Positions 26,021 to 36,153 of a stretch of 47,880 nt of DNA are shown here, one piece after another. The notes beneath the pieces are model-generated. The model saw only the letters and a program-made list of their open reading frames with translations, searched no databases and was not told the origin of the DNA. A program made the translations under genes and the position numbers. The stretch comes from Alicyclobacillus pomorum DSM 14955. GTDB taxonomy: Bacteria > Bacillota > Bacilli > Alicyclobacillales > Alicyclobacillaceae. Location: the NCBI RefSeq assembly GCF_000472905.1, contig NZ_AXAR01000001.1:426424-474303 (forward strand), read 5' to 3'. Positions within the stretch are counted from its first letter, which is position 1, and every line of letters begins with the position of its first letter.

Positions 26021-26096
26021 GAAGAAGACAGTGCTTTTCTGAAGAACCGCTTTGCAGCTCACGCACATCTCGATTCGAAGACAGCATAAAATCAAT
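26021..26096 (-). mobile_element. IS6-family transposase fragment, inverted relative to the first
   Basis: Its complement matches 18554-18632 over nearly the whole 76-79 bases, with a few substitutions and small indels. It encodes the same SSNRDVRELQSGSS-region of the transposase. Only this short piece remains. It closes the allantoin segment at the right. Confidence 0.85.
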
Positions 26097-26488
26097 ATGT
26101 ATCGACCCAGACTAGCTCCAGGACCATACTGACTGCCAACACCCGTTCCATGGAGCCGAAGGCCATTGTCCCGAATTTATCAGGGAATGGGCGTTGGTTG
26201 GTGTATGACCCAATTTATGGACCATGGCGGGTTTGTGTCATTTTCATGCAGTAAACGGAGACCTATCATCTAAGGGGCATCATGCCGAGAAGAATTCGAT
26301 GGGGTAAGGGCTAAAAACGGTTATAAAGCCAGTGATCCAATGACCCGTATTGGGTCGTTTTGCTGTCGGGGCCCCTGCCACCGTCTGACCATGTTTTCAA
26401 GCTACTTTCCTATGTAAATACACGATTATTATTGTTGGTCAGGCTAATTTTCAAACCTGGCAAGGAGCACGCGCGGCCTGTTAAGCGC
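26097..26488. other. Intergenic region without a recognised gene
   Basis: About 390 bases after the IS6 fragment. It holds a weak terminator-like GACCC/GGGTC hairpin followed by GTTTTG (near 26347-26365) and a CTAAGGGGCA stretch near 26269-26280 that recalls the core of the 33-nt repeats further right. No open reading frame with a ribosome site was found. Probably the scar of past insertions. Confidence 0.5.
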
Positions 26489-26520
26489 ACAAACAGGCTG
26501 CCGAGCATCGCCCGACAGCC
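26489..26520 (-). terminator. Terminator of malate synthase
   Basis: On the minus strand GGCTGTCGGGC pairs with GCTCGGCAGCC (two G-U pairs) around a three-base loop, followed by TGTTTGTG, about 30 bases after the aceB stop. Confidence 0.75.
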
Positions 26521-26549
26521 CCATCCGTACACCCAAGAACGCGCTCCAT

Positions 26550-28169
<1,620 letters not shown>

Positions 28170-28221
28170 GGTGAATACCTCCTTAGCTGAAATAGTGTGC
28201 ATCGCACACGTAGTTTTCTGA

Positions 28222-28251
28222 ATAGTATCACAAATTGTTATGGATTGCGAA
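28222..28251 (-). promoter_or_regulatory. Candidate aceB promoter
   Basis: On the minus strand TTCGCA (28251-28246) and TACTAT (28227-28222) are 18 bases apart, or GATACT at 16. The match is moderate. The operator-like palindrome lies five bases upstream of the -35 box, a position suited to activation. Confidence 0.4.
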
Positions 28252-28256
28252 ATTGG

Positions 28257-28273
28257 GTTCTGTATTATGGAAC
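28257..28273. promoter_or_regulatory. Candidate IclR-type operator in front of aceB
   Basis: GTTCTGTATTATGGAAC, an imperfect palindrome with TTC...GAA arms. A close copy (14 of 16 positions when read on the minus strand) is at 30179-30195 in the glcA-glcE intergenic region. An IclR gene closes the glc cluster. Confidence 0.55.
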
Positions 28274-28281
28274 CAAGAATC

Positions 28282-28320
28282 GGGTGACCCAGTGTCTGGA
28301 CAGTGACGCCTGGGCCACCC
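28282..28320 (-). terminator. Hairpin between glcA and aceB
   Basis: GGGTGGCCCAG and CTGGGTCACCC pair over 11 positions with one G-U pair and a 17-base loop, 22 bases after the permease stop. A weak T-rich tail follows. Confidence 0.65.
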
Positions 28321-28341
28321 TAAAGGGTTTGATACACGAGT

Positions 28342-29988
28342 TTACTTTGGAATGACACCAGGGACCACGTATGCCTCAAGCGTGGTGATGATAGCCACAA
28401 TGAGCACGAGGGCAATGCTGTGCTTCAGGGTGAACCGGTACAGTTCACCTTCTCTGCCAACGAGACCGGTAGCGGAAGTACCCACCGCGATGGACTGCGG
28501 AGAAATCATCTTGCCCATGACACCGCCGGATGAGTTCGCTCCCATCGTGAGGTACGGGCTCATGTGTAACTGCTGCGCCGTCAGCTTTTGCAGATCGCCG
28601 AACAGCAGGTTCGAAGATGTGTCGCTTCCGGTGAGGAATACACCGAGCCAGCCGAGGAACGGTGAAAAGAAGGGGAAGAGCCCTCCGGTTGTTGCCAAGG
28701 CCAAGGCCATGGTCGCCGACATGCCCGAGTAGTTGAACAACTGCCCAAAGCCAACCACACATGCGATGGTGAGCAGCGGGAAGCGCAGTTCCAGAAATGT
28801 CTCCCACATGGTCCGGAACCAATCTCCGAGGGACTGTCGGCAGATGAACATCGTGATGAAGGCCGCGATGAGGATGGATGTGCCTGTCGCCGCCAGGATG
28901 TCAAACTTGTAGGTGACTGCCAGCGGGGTGAGTTTGGCCGTGATTGGCGCATGTTTGGCTACGGCCATGTTCAGGTCAGGCCAATTAAACACTTGCGTAG
29001 CTCCACCCAGCAGCTTCTTTACCGGAGTCAAGGCCCACAATACGATCATGACCGTCAAGACCAAAAACGGGGACCAGGCGTGAAACAGTTTCCCAAAGGA
29101 TAATTGCTGTTCCTTTTCCAGCGTTGCAGCCGTTTCATAGGCGGCCATCGGTTCGCCCTTGAATCTCCACACCGACTTCGGCTGCCACACACGAAGGAGC
29201 AACACGAGGCAAATCAGAGATACAATCGCCGCTGCCACGTCGGGGAGTTCCGGGCCGATAAAATTGGACACGAGGAACTGTGTCAATCCAAACGACAAAC
29301 CGGTGGTCAGCGCCGCAGGCCAAACTTCTTTCATGCCCTTCCAGCCGGACATCACCACCATCAGCCAGAATGGTACGATGAGAGAGATGATGGGCAATTG
29401 TCGACCGACCATCTGACTGATCAAAAGAGGATCCACGTGGTTCGCGGTCGCCATGGCCGTGATGGGAATACCAATGGCGCCAAATGCGACAGGCGCCGTG
29501 TTCGCCAGTAAACAAATACCGGCTGCATACATGGGATTAAATCCGAGGCCCGCCAGCATGGAGGCGGCGACGGCAACCGGGGTGCCGAAGCCGGCCGTGC
29601 CTTCGAGGAACGCACCGAATGAAAAGGCAATCATCAATGCTTGTATGCGTCGGTCTTCCGTGAGACCGGAAATGGAGCGGCGGATGATGTCAAAGTAGCC
29701 GGTCTTTACGGTGATTTTGTACAGAAATACCGCGGTGAACACAATCCAGCCAATGGGCCAGAGACCTGTCAGCATGCCGTATACGGACGCTGAAAGCGCT
29801 TTATCGAGAGGGAATTGAAAGATTAGCCAGGCGTCCGCAATGGCCAACAGCAGCGTCCACAAGGCAGCGACGTGCCCTTTCATCCGACGAATTGCAAGAG
29901 CATAGAAGAAGAACAAGATGGGAATCAACGCCAACAGTGCTGACCAACCAATACTGCCGAGTACAGGGTGATAATGTTGTTCAACCAA
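28342..29988 (-). CDS. glcA: Glycolate/lactate permease (LctP family)
   Basis: Proton-coupled importer of 2-hydroxymonocarboxylates with about 13-14 membrane helices; 548 aa, normal for the family. Signature stretches: WPIGWIVFTAVFLYKITVKTG, FGAFLEGTAGFGTPVAVAASML, PVAFGAIGIPITAMA, FLGWLGVFLTGSDTSSNLLFG and GANSSGGVMGKMISPQSIA. The TTG start has GAGGAGGAG five bases upstream. It is divergent from glcEFD, so glycolate is the more likely substrate, although lactate permeases look the same. Confidence 0.9.
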   Translation of the reverse strand: MVEQHYHPVLGSIGWSALLALIPILFFFYALAIRRMKGHVAALWTLLLAIADAWLIFQFPLDKALSASVYGMLTGLWPIGWIVFTAVFLYKITVKTGYFDIIRRSISGLTEDRRIQALMIAFSFGAFLEGTAGFGTPVAVAASMLAGLGFNPMYAAGICLLANTAPVAFGAIGIPITAMATANHVDPLLISQMVGRQLPIISLIVPFWLMVVMSGWKGMKEVWPAALTTGLSFGLTQFLVSNFIGPELPDVAAAIVSLICLVLLLRVWQPKSVWRFKGEPMAAYETAATLEKEQQLSFGKLFHAWSPFLVLTVMIVLWALTPVKKLLGGATQVFNWPDLNMAVAKHAPITAKLTPLAVTYKFDILAATGTSILIAAFITMFICRQSLGDWFRTMWETFLELRFPLLTIACVVGFGQLFNYSGMSATMALALATTGGLFPFFSPFLGWLGVFLTGSDTSSNLLFGDLQKLTAQQLHMSPYLTMGANSSGGVMGKMISPQSIAVGTSATGLVGREGELYRFTLKHSIALVLIVAIITTLEAYVVPGVIPK

Positions 29989-30132
29989 CCCGACTCCTCC
30001 TCATAGGAAACGTATAAAGATAGGATTATGCGATATTTCTGTTTACCCTGGTTTTGTTGGCGACACCTCCTGGATCACAGACATGTGTCAAGGCGCTGCT
30101 GGGGTCGGATCATCATGAGGTCCTTTTAATTG

Positions 30133-30164
30133 TCATTGTATTTTGAATATTCTTTCTGTACAAT
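30133..30164. promoter_or_regulatory. Face-to-face overlapping promoters for glcA and glcEFD
   Basis: Plus strand: TTGTAT (30136-30141), 17 bases, TACAAT (30159-30164). Minus strand: TTGTAC (30163-30158), 17 bases, TACAAT (30140-30135). Each -10 box overlaps the other's -35 box, so RNA polymerase can occupy only one direction at a time. The 307-base gap between glcA and glcE holds this, the operator and a 100-base leader on each side. Confidence 0.6.
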
Positions 30165-30178
30165 CGTTTTAGAACGAA

Positions 30179-30195
30179 ATTCCACAATGCAGAAC
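30179..30195. promoter_or_regulatory. Candidate IclR-type operator in the glcA-glcE region
   Basis: On the minus strand it reads GTTCTGCATTGTGGAAT, nearly the aceB operator. It lies upstream of the glcA -35 box and about +8 to +24 of the plus-strand promoter, so one bound regulator could help glcA and hinder glcEFD, or respond to an inducer at both. Confidence 0.5.
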
Positions 30196-30295
30196 AAACA
30201 TACAGATGCAAACGTGAATGCCTAGTAGTTTAGTAGCTATCAAACGGTCAGAGTGATGCGGCAGAATGCGGAAACGGGGAGGAGAAAGCGCTGAC

Positions 30296-31609
30296 ATGGG
30301 ACGAGTGGAGTCGAAAGTCTCTCCGCAGATTGTGGCGGAAGCGGCAGCAGCCGTGATCGGCAGAGACTGCGTGCGCATCGTGAAGAGGAACGCGGAACAC
30401 TTCGCATCTGACGGTTTTCAGGTAGTCGTGGAGCCTGACAACGAACTACAGGTCAGTGAGGTCATGCGGTTGGCGCAACAGGAACGTTGGACCGTTTGCC
30501 CGATTGGGGCCGGCACACAGCTGTCGGCGGGAAGTCCAGAAGACGTGGACATCATCCTCGCGATGGGAAAGATGAACCGGATTCTTGCGTACTCACCGGA
30601 AGACATGGTTGTCACGGTTCAACCAGGCGTGTCGTTGAATACGCTACAGGCTGTGCTCAGGGAACACCAGCAAATGTTGCCGCTGGATCCCATCCTTGCA
30701 GATGAAGCGACCATCGGGGGCGTGGTCGCGACAGGCGCCAGTGGTCCGCGTCGGGTGCTGTACGGGACGGTACGAGACATGGTCATCGGCCTGCGCACCG
30801 TCTATCCGGGCGGAGAAGTCGTTCGGACCGGCGCCAAAGTCGTCAAGAACGTGGCTGGATACGACATGACGAAGCTGTTCACGGGTTCTTTTGGTACGCT
30901 TGGTGTCCTGACGGAAGTGACATTTAAATTGAGACCGCTACCGATTCACCGGGAAACGGTGGTGTTGTCGGGATCGGCCTCGGCAATGGATCATCTACGC
31001 AAAAAAGTCGTTGATTCCTATCTGATCCCGAGCCGCTTTGAAGTGACGTCCGGGGGATGGCAACAGGTCGCTGGCGAGTCCCACGGAAATTGGAACATGT
31101 CCGTGGATTGTGATGAGAACGAATCATCAGCTGCTGATCAGACGGCACAGTTGAAACAGTGGGCCGACGAGCTTGGGCTCACATGCACCGTGTTCCGGAA
31201 GGACTCCGCCGACGAATGGTGGGATGTCTACCATCGTCAGTTGTTGGAGGCGGAAACTGTTGTCCGCATCGGCGCCCCACCGTCAACACTGACTGCCATC
31301 GGAGCGAGTGTGTTTTCCGACGTATCAGTCGATGCGTACCGTTTGTCACTTGGTGTGGGACACGGTGTTGGCAGATTATATCTCCGCGGTCTCACCGCTG
31401 ATAAGGTGGTTCACATTGTCGAGGCAGTCCGGAAGCAAGCGGTCGAGTGCGGCGGCCATGCAGTTGTGGAGAAGGCTCCTTTGTCGGTGCGCAACAAGGT
31501 GGATAGTTTTGGAGCGACTGGGAGTGTGGAAGGACTACTGCGAGGGATCAAAGCATCCATCGATCCACAGGGCATCCTCAATCCAGGTCGATTTGTGGGG
31601 GGGATCTGA
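30296..31609 (+). CDS. glcE: Glycolate oxidase FAD-binding subunit GlcE
   Basis: FAD-linked subunit of the three-part glycolate oxidase, which oxidises glycolate to glyoxylate and passes electrons to the quinone pool. 437 aa. The PCMH-type FAD domain shows VEPDNELQVSEVMRLAQ, CPIGAGTQLSAG, VTVQPGVSLNTLQ, TIGGVVATGASGPRRVLYG and VRTGAKVVKNVAGYDMTKLFTGSFGTLGVLTEVTFKLRP in pieces. The ATG at 30296 lies behind GGGGAGGAG; an ATG at 30266 is possible. The gene order is E-F-D, unlike the E. coli D-E-F order. The next gene starts two bases after its stop. Confidence 0.9.
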   Translation: MGRVESKVSPQIVAEAAAAVIGRDCVRIVKRNAEHFASDGFQVVVEPDNELQVSEVMRLAQQERWTVCPIGAGTQLSAGSPEDVDIILAMGKMNRILAYSPEDMVVTVQPGVSLNTLQAVLREHQQMLPLDPILADEATIGGVVATGASGPRRVLYGTVRDMVIGLRTVYPGGEVVRTGAKVVKNVAGYDMTKLFTGSFGTLGVLTEVTFKLRPLPIHRETVVLSGSASAMDHLRKKVVDSYLIPSRFEVTSGGWQQVAGESHGNWNMSVDCDENESSAADQTAQLKQWADELGLTCTVFRKDSADEWWDVYHRQLLEAETVVRIGAPPSTLTAIGASVFSDVSVDAYRLSLGVGHGVGRLYLRGLTADKVVHIVEAVRKQAVECGGHAVVEKAPLSVRNKVDSFGATGSVEGLLRGIKASIDPQGILNPGRFVGGI

Positions 31610-31611
31610 AC

Positions 31612-32961
31612 ATGGCCAAGACTGCAGTGCATTTGGCGGATATGGCGCAGCGATCGACGTCCTTTCCGTGGCCCGACGCACCCGAGGAAGACCAGTATTC
31701 TGTCTGTGTACACTGTGGATTCTGCCTGGAAGTCTGCCCAACGTATCAGCAACTGGGGGACGAAAACCACTCTCCGCGGGGCAGGGTGCATCTGATCAAG
31801 GAGGCCTCACAAGGCCTGCTTCCCCTGGATGAGTCAGTGATAAATCCGGTGTTCACCTGTCTGGACTGCCGCGCCTGCGAAACTGTGTGTCCGTCCGGGG
31901 TGCAGGTGGGAGCGTTGATTGAAGAAGCGCGTGGTCAAGTGCATTATCAAGAGCCACCCAGCGGACTGAGCGGTGCCGTTGAGAAATTGTTCTTGCGCGG
32001 CATTTTTCCTCGTCCCGCGCGTCTCAAGAAAATCCGCAGATTGATGCGATTCTATCAAATGTCCGGTTTGCGAACCGCCGTTCACAAGATGGGTCTGCTC
32101 AAGGTGTTACCCATGCACCTTAGGGAATTGGAGGCCGTGATTCCGGACATCACAGAGCAGTCGGCGCTCGACGCACTGCCTGAATTAATGCCGGCGCAAG
32201 GAGCCCGAAAGGCGTCGGCAGGGCTTTTCACGGGATGCGTCATGGACGTGTTTTTCTCCGACGTGAACATGGCGACTGTCAGAGTTGCCAATCGAAACGG
32301 ACTCGACGTCCTCGTGCCGAAGGAACAGATTTGCTGCGGAGCGCTCCAAGTGCACGCCGGCGACAGGGAACAAGCCCGAAAAATGGCCCGTCACAACATC
32401 GACGTGTTTGAGCGCACGGGCACTGACTACATCATCATCAACGCGGCGGGTTGCGGTGCCGCGCTCAAGGAATATCCGGAGCTGTTCAAGGACGATCCAG
32501 TCTATCACGAGAAGGCGGAACAGTTTTCAAGCCGCGTCCGGGACATTTCGGAACTGCTGGTGGAAGTGGGGTATGAGCGGCCCCAGGGAGAAGTGAACTG
32601 TACGTTGACGTATCACGATGCTTGTCACCTATGCCATGCGCAAAAGATCCGCTCCCAGCCGCGGGAGCTCTTGAAATCGATCCCTGGGGTCAACCTGGTG
32701 GAAATGGTTGATGCAGATCGTTGCTGCGGAAGTGCGGGCATCTATAACTTGACACATCCGGACATGGCCGGGCAGTTGCTGGAGCGCAAAATGGATGACA
32801 TTCCGGAAGGGGTGGAGGCCGTGGTCATGGGGAACCCCGGGTGCATGATGCAGATTAAGGCCGGCGTCGAACGCAGGAAGGTCGATTTGGATGTCCTGCA
32901 CACGGTGGAACTGCTGGATCTGGCATATCGACGGGAGGGGAACCACGATGAACGGCGATAA
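31612..32961 (+). CDS. glcF: Glycolate oxidase iron-sulfur subunit GlcF
   Basis: Carries electrons from the flavin subunits to quinone. 449 aa. Two 4Fe-4S motifs near the N-terminus: CVHCGFCLEVCP and CLDCRACETVCP. Two CCG domains follow: QICCGALQVHAGD with an upstream GCVMD, and DACHLCHAQKI with DRCCGSAGIYNL; these bind further clusters or haem-reductase partners. GGGGGGG ribosome site. Its last 14 bases overlap the glcD start region. Confidence 0.93.
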   Translation: MAKTAVHLADMAQRSTSFPWPDAPEEDQYSVCVHCGFCLEVCPTYQQLGDENHSPRGRVHLIKEASQGLLPLDESVINPVFTCLDCRACETVCPSGVQVGALIEEARGQVHYQEPPSGLSGAVEKLFLRGIFPRPARLKKIRRLMRFYQMSGLRTAVHKMGLLKVLPMHLRELEAVIPDITEQSALDALPELMPAQGARKASAGLFTGCVMDVFFSDVNMATVRVANRNGLDVLVPKEQICCGALQVHAGDREQARKMARHNIDVFERTGTDYIIINAAGCGAALKEYPELFKDDPVYHEKAEQFSSRVRDISELLVEVGYERPQGEVNCTLTYHDACHLCHAQKIRSQPRELLKSIPGVNLVEMVDADRCCGSAGIYNLTHPDMAGQLLERKMDDIPEGVEAVVMGNPGCMMQIKAGVERRKVDLDVLHTVELLDLAYRREGNHDERR

Positions 32962-34435
32962 AGTCATTCGCGAACTGGTGCGCATCCTGGGGCCGTCCCG
33001 GGTGTTGCACAAGCCGCATCAATTGCACACTTACAACTGTGATGCATACGTGGCGAAGACGTCTCTGCCGCGCGCTGTTGTCTTTCCGGAAAGCACGGAG
33101 GAAGTCGCACGCATTGTGAAGCTGTTGCACGAGAACGACATCCCGTTTCTACCCCGCGGAGCCGGAACCGGACTAAGCGGAGGGGCGACGCCGCTTAACG
33201 GCGAAGTGATTGTCAGCCTGGTCCGTATGAATCGGTTGCTCAGGGTTGATTTTGACAACCTGCGCGCCGTCGTTCAGCCGGGTTTGGTGAATTTAACGCT
33301 GACACGTAAGATTACGAATAAGGGCTACTACTACGCACCAGATCCGTCCAGCCAGTCGGTGTGCACCATCGGGGGAAACCTGGCGGAGAATGCGGGTGGA
33401 TCACACTGTCTGAAGTACGGCGTCACCACCAATCACATTGTCGCAGCGAAGTTCGTACTGCCAACGGGTAATGTGGTGGACATAGGCCAACCGTTCGGGG
33501 ACCCCGTCGGCTATGACTTGTTGGGGCTCGTGGTGGGGTCTGAAGGGACTTTGGGCATTGCCACGGAAATTACCGTGCGCATCCTCAAGAAGCCGCAGGC
33601 CGTGAAAACGGCGCTTGCCCTGTTCGACAGGGTTTCCGATGCCTCTGACACAGTCTCTGATATCATTCGAGCTGGAATCATCCCGGCGGCCATTGAAATG
33701 ATGGATCAATTGGCGATGCAGGCTGTCGACAAGAGCAACTACTACGTGGGATACCCGGCCGACATTGAGGCGGTTCTGCTGATAGAAGTGGACGGGATGG
33801 CCGCGGGTGTCGAAGAGACATCACAGCGCGTGGTGGAGATTTGCAAGAGCCACAACGTGCGAACGGTCAAGGTGGCCGAGAACGACGCGGAGCGCGCGTT
33901 GTGGTGGAGCAGCCGGAAAATGGCGTTTGGTGCAACGGGACGAATTTCTCCCGACTATATCGTGCAGGACGGAGTCATTCCGAGATCGCGATTGACCGAA
34001 GTTCTGCACAAAATATCGGAGATTAGTCGCGAGTCCGGTTTACGCATTGCAAATGTATTTCACGCGGGAGATGGCAACCTGCATCCGCTTATCTGCTACG
34101 ACTCGCGCATTCCCGGGGAGACGGAGAAGGCTATCAAGGTTGGCTCGGCTGTGTTGAAAGTCTGCGCCGACGTGGGTGGGTCCATCACGGGAGAGCACGG
34201 GGTCGGCATTGAAAAGTTGGAAGAGATGAGGTTCTTGTTCACTGACACCGACTTGGCAGCGCAACTGGCGATCCGCAGCGTGTTCAATCCAAAGGATTTG
34301 TGCAACGCCGGGAAACTGGTGCCAAAGCCGTCACGGTGCGTCGAAGTTCGCCATGCACAGCGGATTATCGAGCAGAACGCGGACTTCTTTGGGGGATTTC
34401 AGGAACAAACAGAGCTCATGTCGCCCTCCAAATGA
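32948..34435 (+). CDS. glcD: Glycolate oxidase catalytic subunit GlcD
   Basis: FAD-dependent oxidase subunit, 495 aa. FAD domain: YNCDAYVAKTSLPRAVVFPE, PRGAGTGLSGGATPL, YAPDPSSQSVCTIGGNLAENAGG, KYGVTTNHIV and LVVGSEGTLGIATEIT. C-terminal substrate domain: IPRSRL, NVFHAGDGNLHP and TGEHGVGIEKLEEM, the histidines of the family's metal site. The ATG at 32948 lies behind GGGAGGGGA; the frame upstream runs inside glcF. D-lactate dehydrogenases share this fold, but the E-F-D set and malate synthase favour glycolate. Confidence 0.92.
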   Translation: MNGDKVIRELVRILGPSRVLHKPHQLHTYNCDAYVAKTSLPRAVVFPESTEEVARIVKLLHENDIPFLPRGAGTGLSGGATPLNGEVIVSLVRMNRLLRVDFDNLRAVVQPGLVNLTLTRKITNKGYYYAPDPSSQSVCTIGGNLAENAGGSHCLKYGVTTNHIVAAKFVLPTGNVVDIGQPFGDPVGYDLLGLVVGSEGTLGIATEITVRILKKPQAVKTALALFDRVSDASDTVSDIIRAGIIPAAIEMMDQLAMQAVDKSNYYVGYPADIEAVLLIEVDGMAAGVEETSQRVVEICKSHNVRTVKVAENDAERALWWSSRKMAFGATGRISPDYIVQDGVIPRSRLTEVLHKISEISRESGLRIANVFHAGDGNLHPLICYDSRIPGETEKAIKVGSAVLKVCADVGGSITGEHGVGIEKLEEMRFLFTDTDLAAQLAIRSVFNPKDLCNAGKLVPKPSRCVEVRHAQRIIEQNADFFGGFQEQTELMSPSK

Positions 34436-34518
34436 GGGCGTAGCGGAATTTGGAAGCGCTGATCCGTCAAAACCGACTGGCAGGCAGGTCCTAGTGACGT
34501 TGAAGGAACGGTGGGAGA

Positions 34519-35298
34519 ATGGACGATTACACGGTAAAGTCGGTGGACAAAGCGTTCATGCTGCTGGAAGTGGTCAGTGAGCATCCGAGTGGCATGGCGA
34601 TTACGGAGCTCGCGAACGAAGTCGGGATGTATAAAAGCACGGTGCACCGGTTGCTCGGAACGATGATGAAACGGGGATATATCGAACAAGACCCTCAGAC
34701 CGGCAAGTACAAGTTGGGGTACACCGTACTTGATCTGGGAATGCGACTCCTGTCGTCGATTGACCTGCGGCGCGAAGCCATGCCGTATTTACAGGAACTC
34801 GCCAAACTGTCCAATGAGGTGGTTCACCTTGCCTTTCTGGATCGCGGAGAGGTTGTATACATTGAGAAAGTGGAGAGCCGACATACCATACGCATGGTGT
34901 CTCGCGTGGGTAAACGCGTACCCGTGCATGCGACGGGACTCGGTAAGGCCATTCTCGCATTCTTACCCAGGCAAGAGACGCTGAACATCATCGAACGCTA
35001 CGGCCTGCCGAAACTCACGGACTACACCATTACGGACAAGGACGTTCTTCTTGAATCCCTTCAAGAGACGCGGAAGACAGGCTTCGCAGTGGATGTGGAG
35101 GAGAATGAACTTGGCATCTGTTGCGTGGCGGCGCCGATTTGGGAACACAACCAGCGGGTGGTGGCGGCGTGCAGCGTGTCAGGGCCGAGCATCCGCATGA
35201 CACTAGAGCGGCTCCGTGAACTGACCCCGTATGTAAAGCGGACCGGCGCACAGATATCGGAACGGTTAGGGTATGCGCGCGGCGGGGGGCCGTCGTAA
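34519..35298 (+). CDS. IclR family transcriptional regulator
   Basis: 259 aa. N-terminal winged helix-turn-helix (about residues 5-65: SVDKAFMLLEVVSEHPSGMAITELANEVGMYKSTVHRLLGTMMKRGYIEQ), then the IclR effector domain (HLAFLDRGEVVYIEKVES, PVHATGLGKAILAFL, GFAVDVEENELGICCVAAPI). The family binds small acids such as glyoxylate; IclR itself controls glyoxylate-bypass genes. It follows glcD by 83 bases on the same strand, so it is the likely regulator of glcA, glcEFD and aceB through the shared operator. GGTGGGAG ribosome site. Confidence 0.92.
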   Translation: MDDYTVKSVDKAFMLLEVVSEHPSGMAITELANEVGMYKSTVHRLLGTMMKRGYIEQDPQTGKYKLGYTVLDLGMRLLSSIDLRREAMPYLQELAKLSNEVVHLAFLDRGEVVYIEKVESRHTIRMVSRVGKRVPVHATGLGKAILAFLPRQETLNIIERYGLPKLTDYTITDKDVLLESLQETRKTGFAVDVEENELGICCVAAPIWEHNQRVVAACSVSGPSIRMTLERLRELTPYVKRTGAQISERLGYARGGGPS

Positions 35299-36153
35299 CG
35301 CCGAGATGCTTTCGGCATGAAGTTACAGTTTCGCAGTACCCGTACACATGAGAAGGAACTTCATGTGGATGCAGCTTTACCGTGAAAGACACCACAACGC
35401 CCTTGACATTGTATCTCTGAAGAGAGAGGTAAATCCGTCACCCTTTCGTCAGTCAGCGAGGCCAGCGAACAGGCAATATAAAAATGGCTTACGTATAGCG
35501 GAAGGCATAAAGTCTTTTCACGTCCTCTTGTGTAGCAAGGGGTTTCTTGTACCTAAAAATACTCAGAGACATACCCAGAGGAATATACGCAGAGTACTCA
35601 GGGAGATACACACAGATGTACATATAAAACGAAATGTCGTACAATGCCGCTTACGTGGCAATGTACGGAATGATGGACCGGAGTATGATACACAATGGGA
35701 TTTTGTTGCATTCGTTTTTCTGTATCGGTTCTCCGGTTCGAGGGTTCCGACCCTTGCGGGCGCTTCTCTCCGTTGCCTTTTAATGTTCAGATTCCGGGCA
35801 TCAGCCTGCTTTTCGAGCAGGAGGAGTGTTATAGCCGCTTTTTTGGGCTATAACTGTTTCCCCTTTTCGCCACTGGTAGGCGATGCAGTTGGTTATCGAG
35901 CACCTCTAACTAAATTTGTCCTGCACGGTGCTCACAGTGTTATTTAACGGTTCTCCTTTTCTGCATCAAAATCCTCCTTTTTAGTCCCATAAACGAACGT
36001 TTTCGGTACTTTCATTAGGGCATTACAAAATGGCCAAAATGTCATTATAAATTGGCACCAAAAACCGTTCCAAAATCAAGGTGTCGATAATTCTTTACTT
36101 GAACATTTTTGGTACCATGGAGACATGATGTAGAACGGAAGGAACGACGCTCG
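35299..36153. other. Non-coding accessory junction before the resolvase
   Basis: 855 bases. An open frame of 199 codons starts near 35348 but has no ribosome site and an implausible composition, so it is not called. Visible structures: an inverted repeat CACATGA/TCATGTG (35345-35367), a run of irregularly spaced CAGAG/CAGGG motifs within 35561-35626, a hairpin CCTGCT/AGCAGG (35805-35821), a TTATAGCC/GGCTATAA hairpin with a T-rich loop (35829-35853), and inverted repeats just before the resolvase. GC falls here, marking the edge of the accessory region. Confidence 0.6.
36054..36116. promoter_or_regulatory. Possible resolvase recognition site
   Basis: GGCACCAAAAA (36054-36064) and TTTTTGGTACC (36106-36116) form an imperfect inverted pair 41 bases apart in AT-rich DNA just before the resolvase start. 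Serine resolvases often act on such paired subsites beside their own gene. No direct evidence. Confidence 0.3.

Noticed and set aside
35561-35626. CAGAG-type short motifs that might be iterons or a CRISPR array
   Set aside because: The motifs are short and irregularly spaced, with no conserved long repeat or uniform spacer; no Cas genes anywhere in the window.
35348-35947. 199-codon open frame between iclR and the resolvase
   Set aside because: No ribosome site, odd composition, and no family resemblance; the stretch holds hairpins and short repeats instead.
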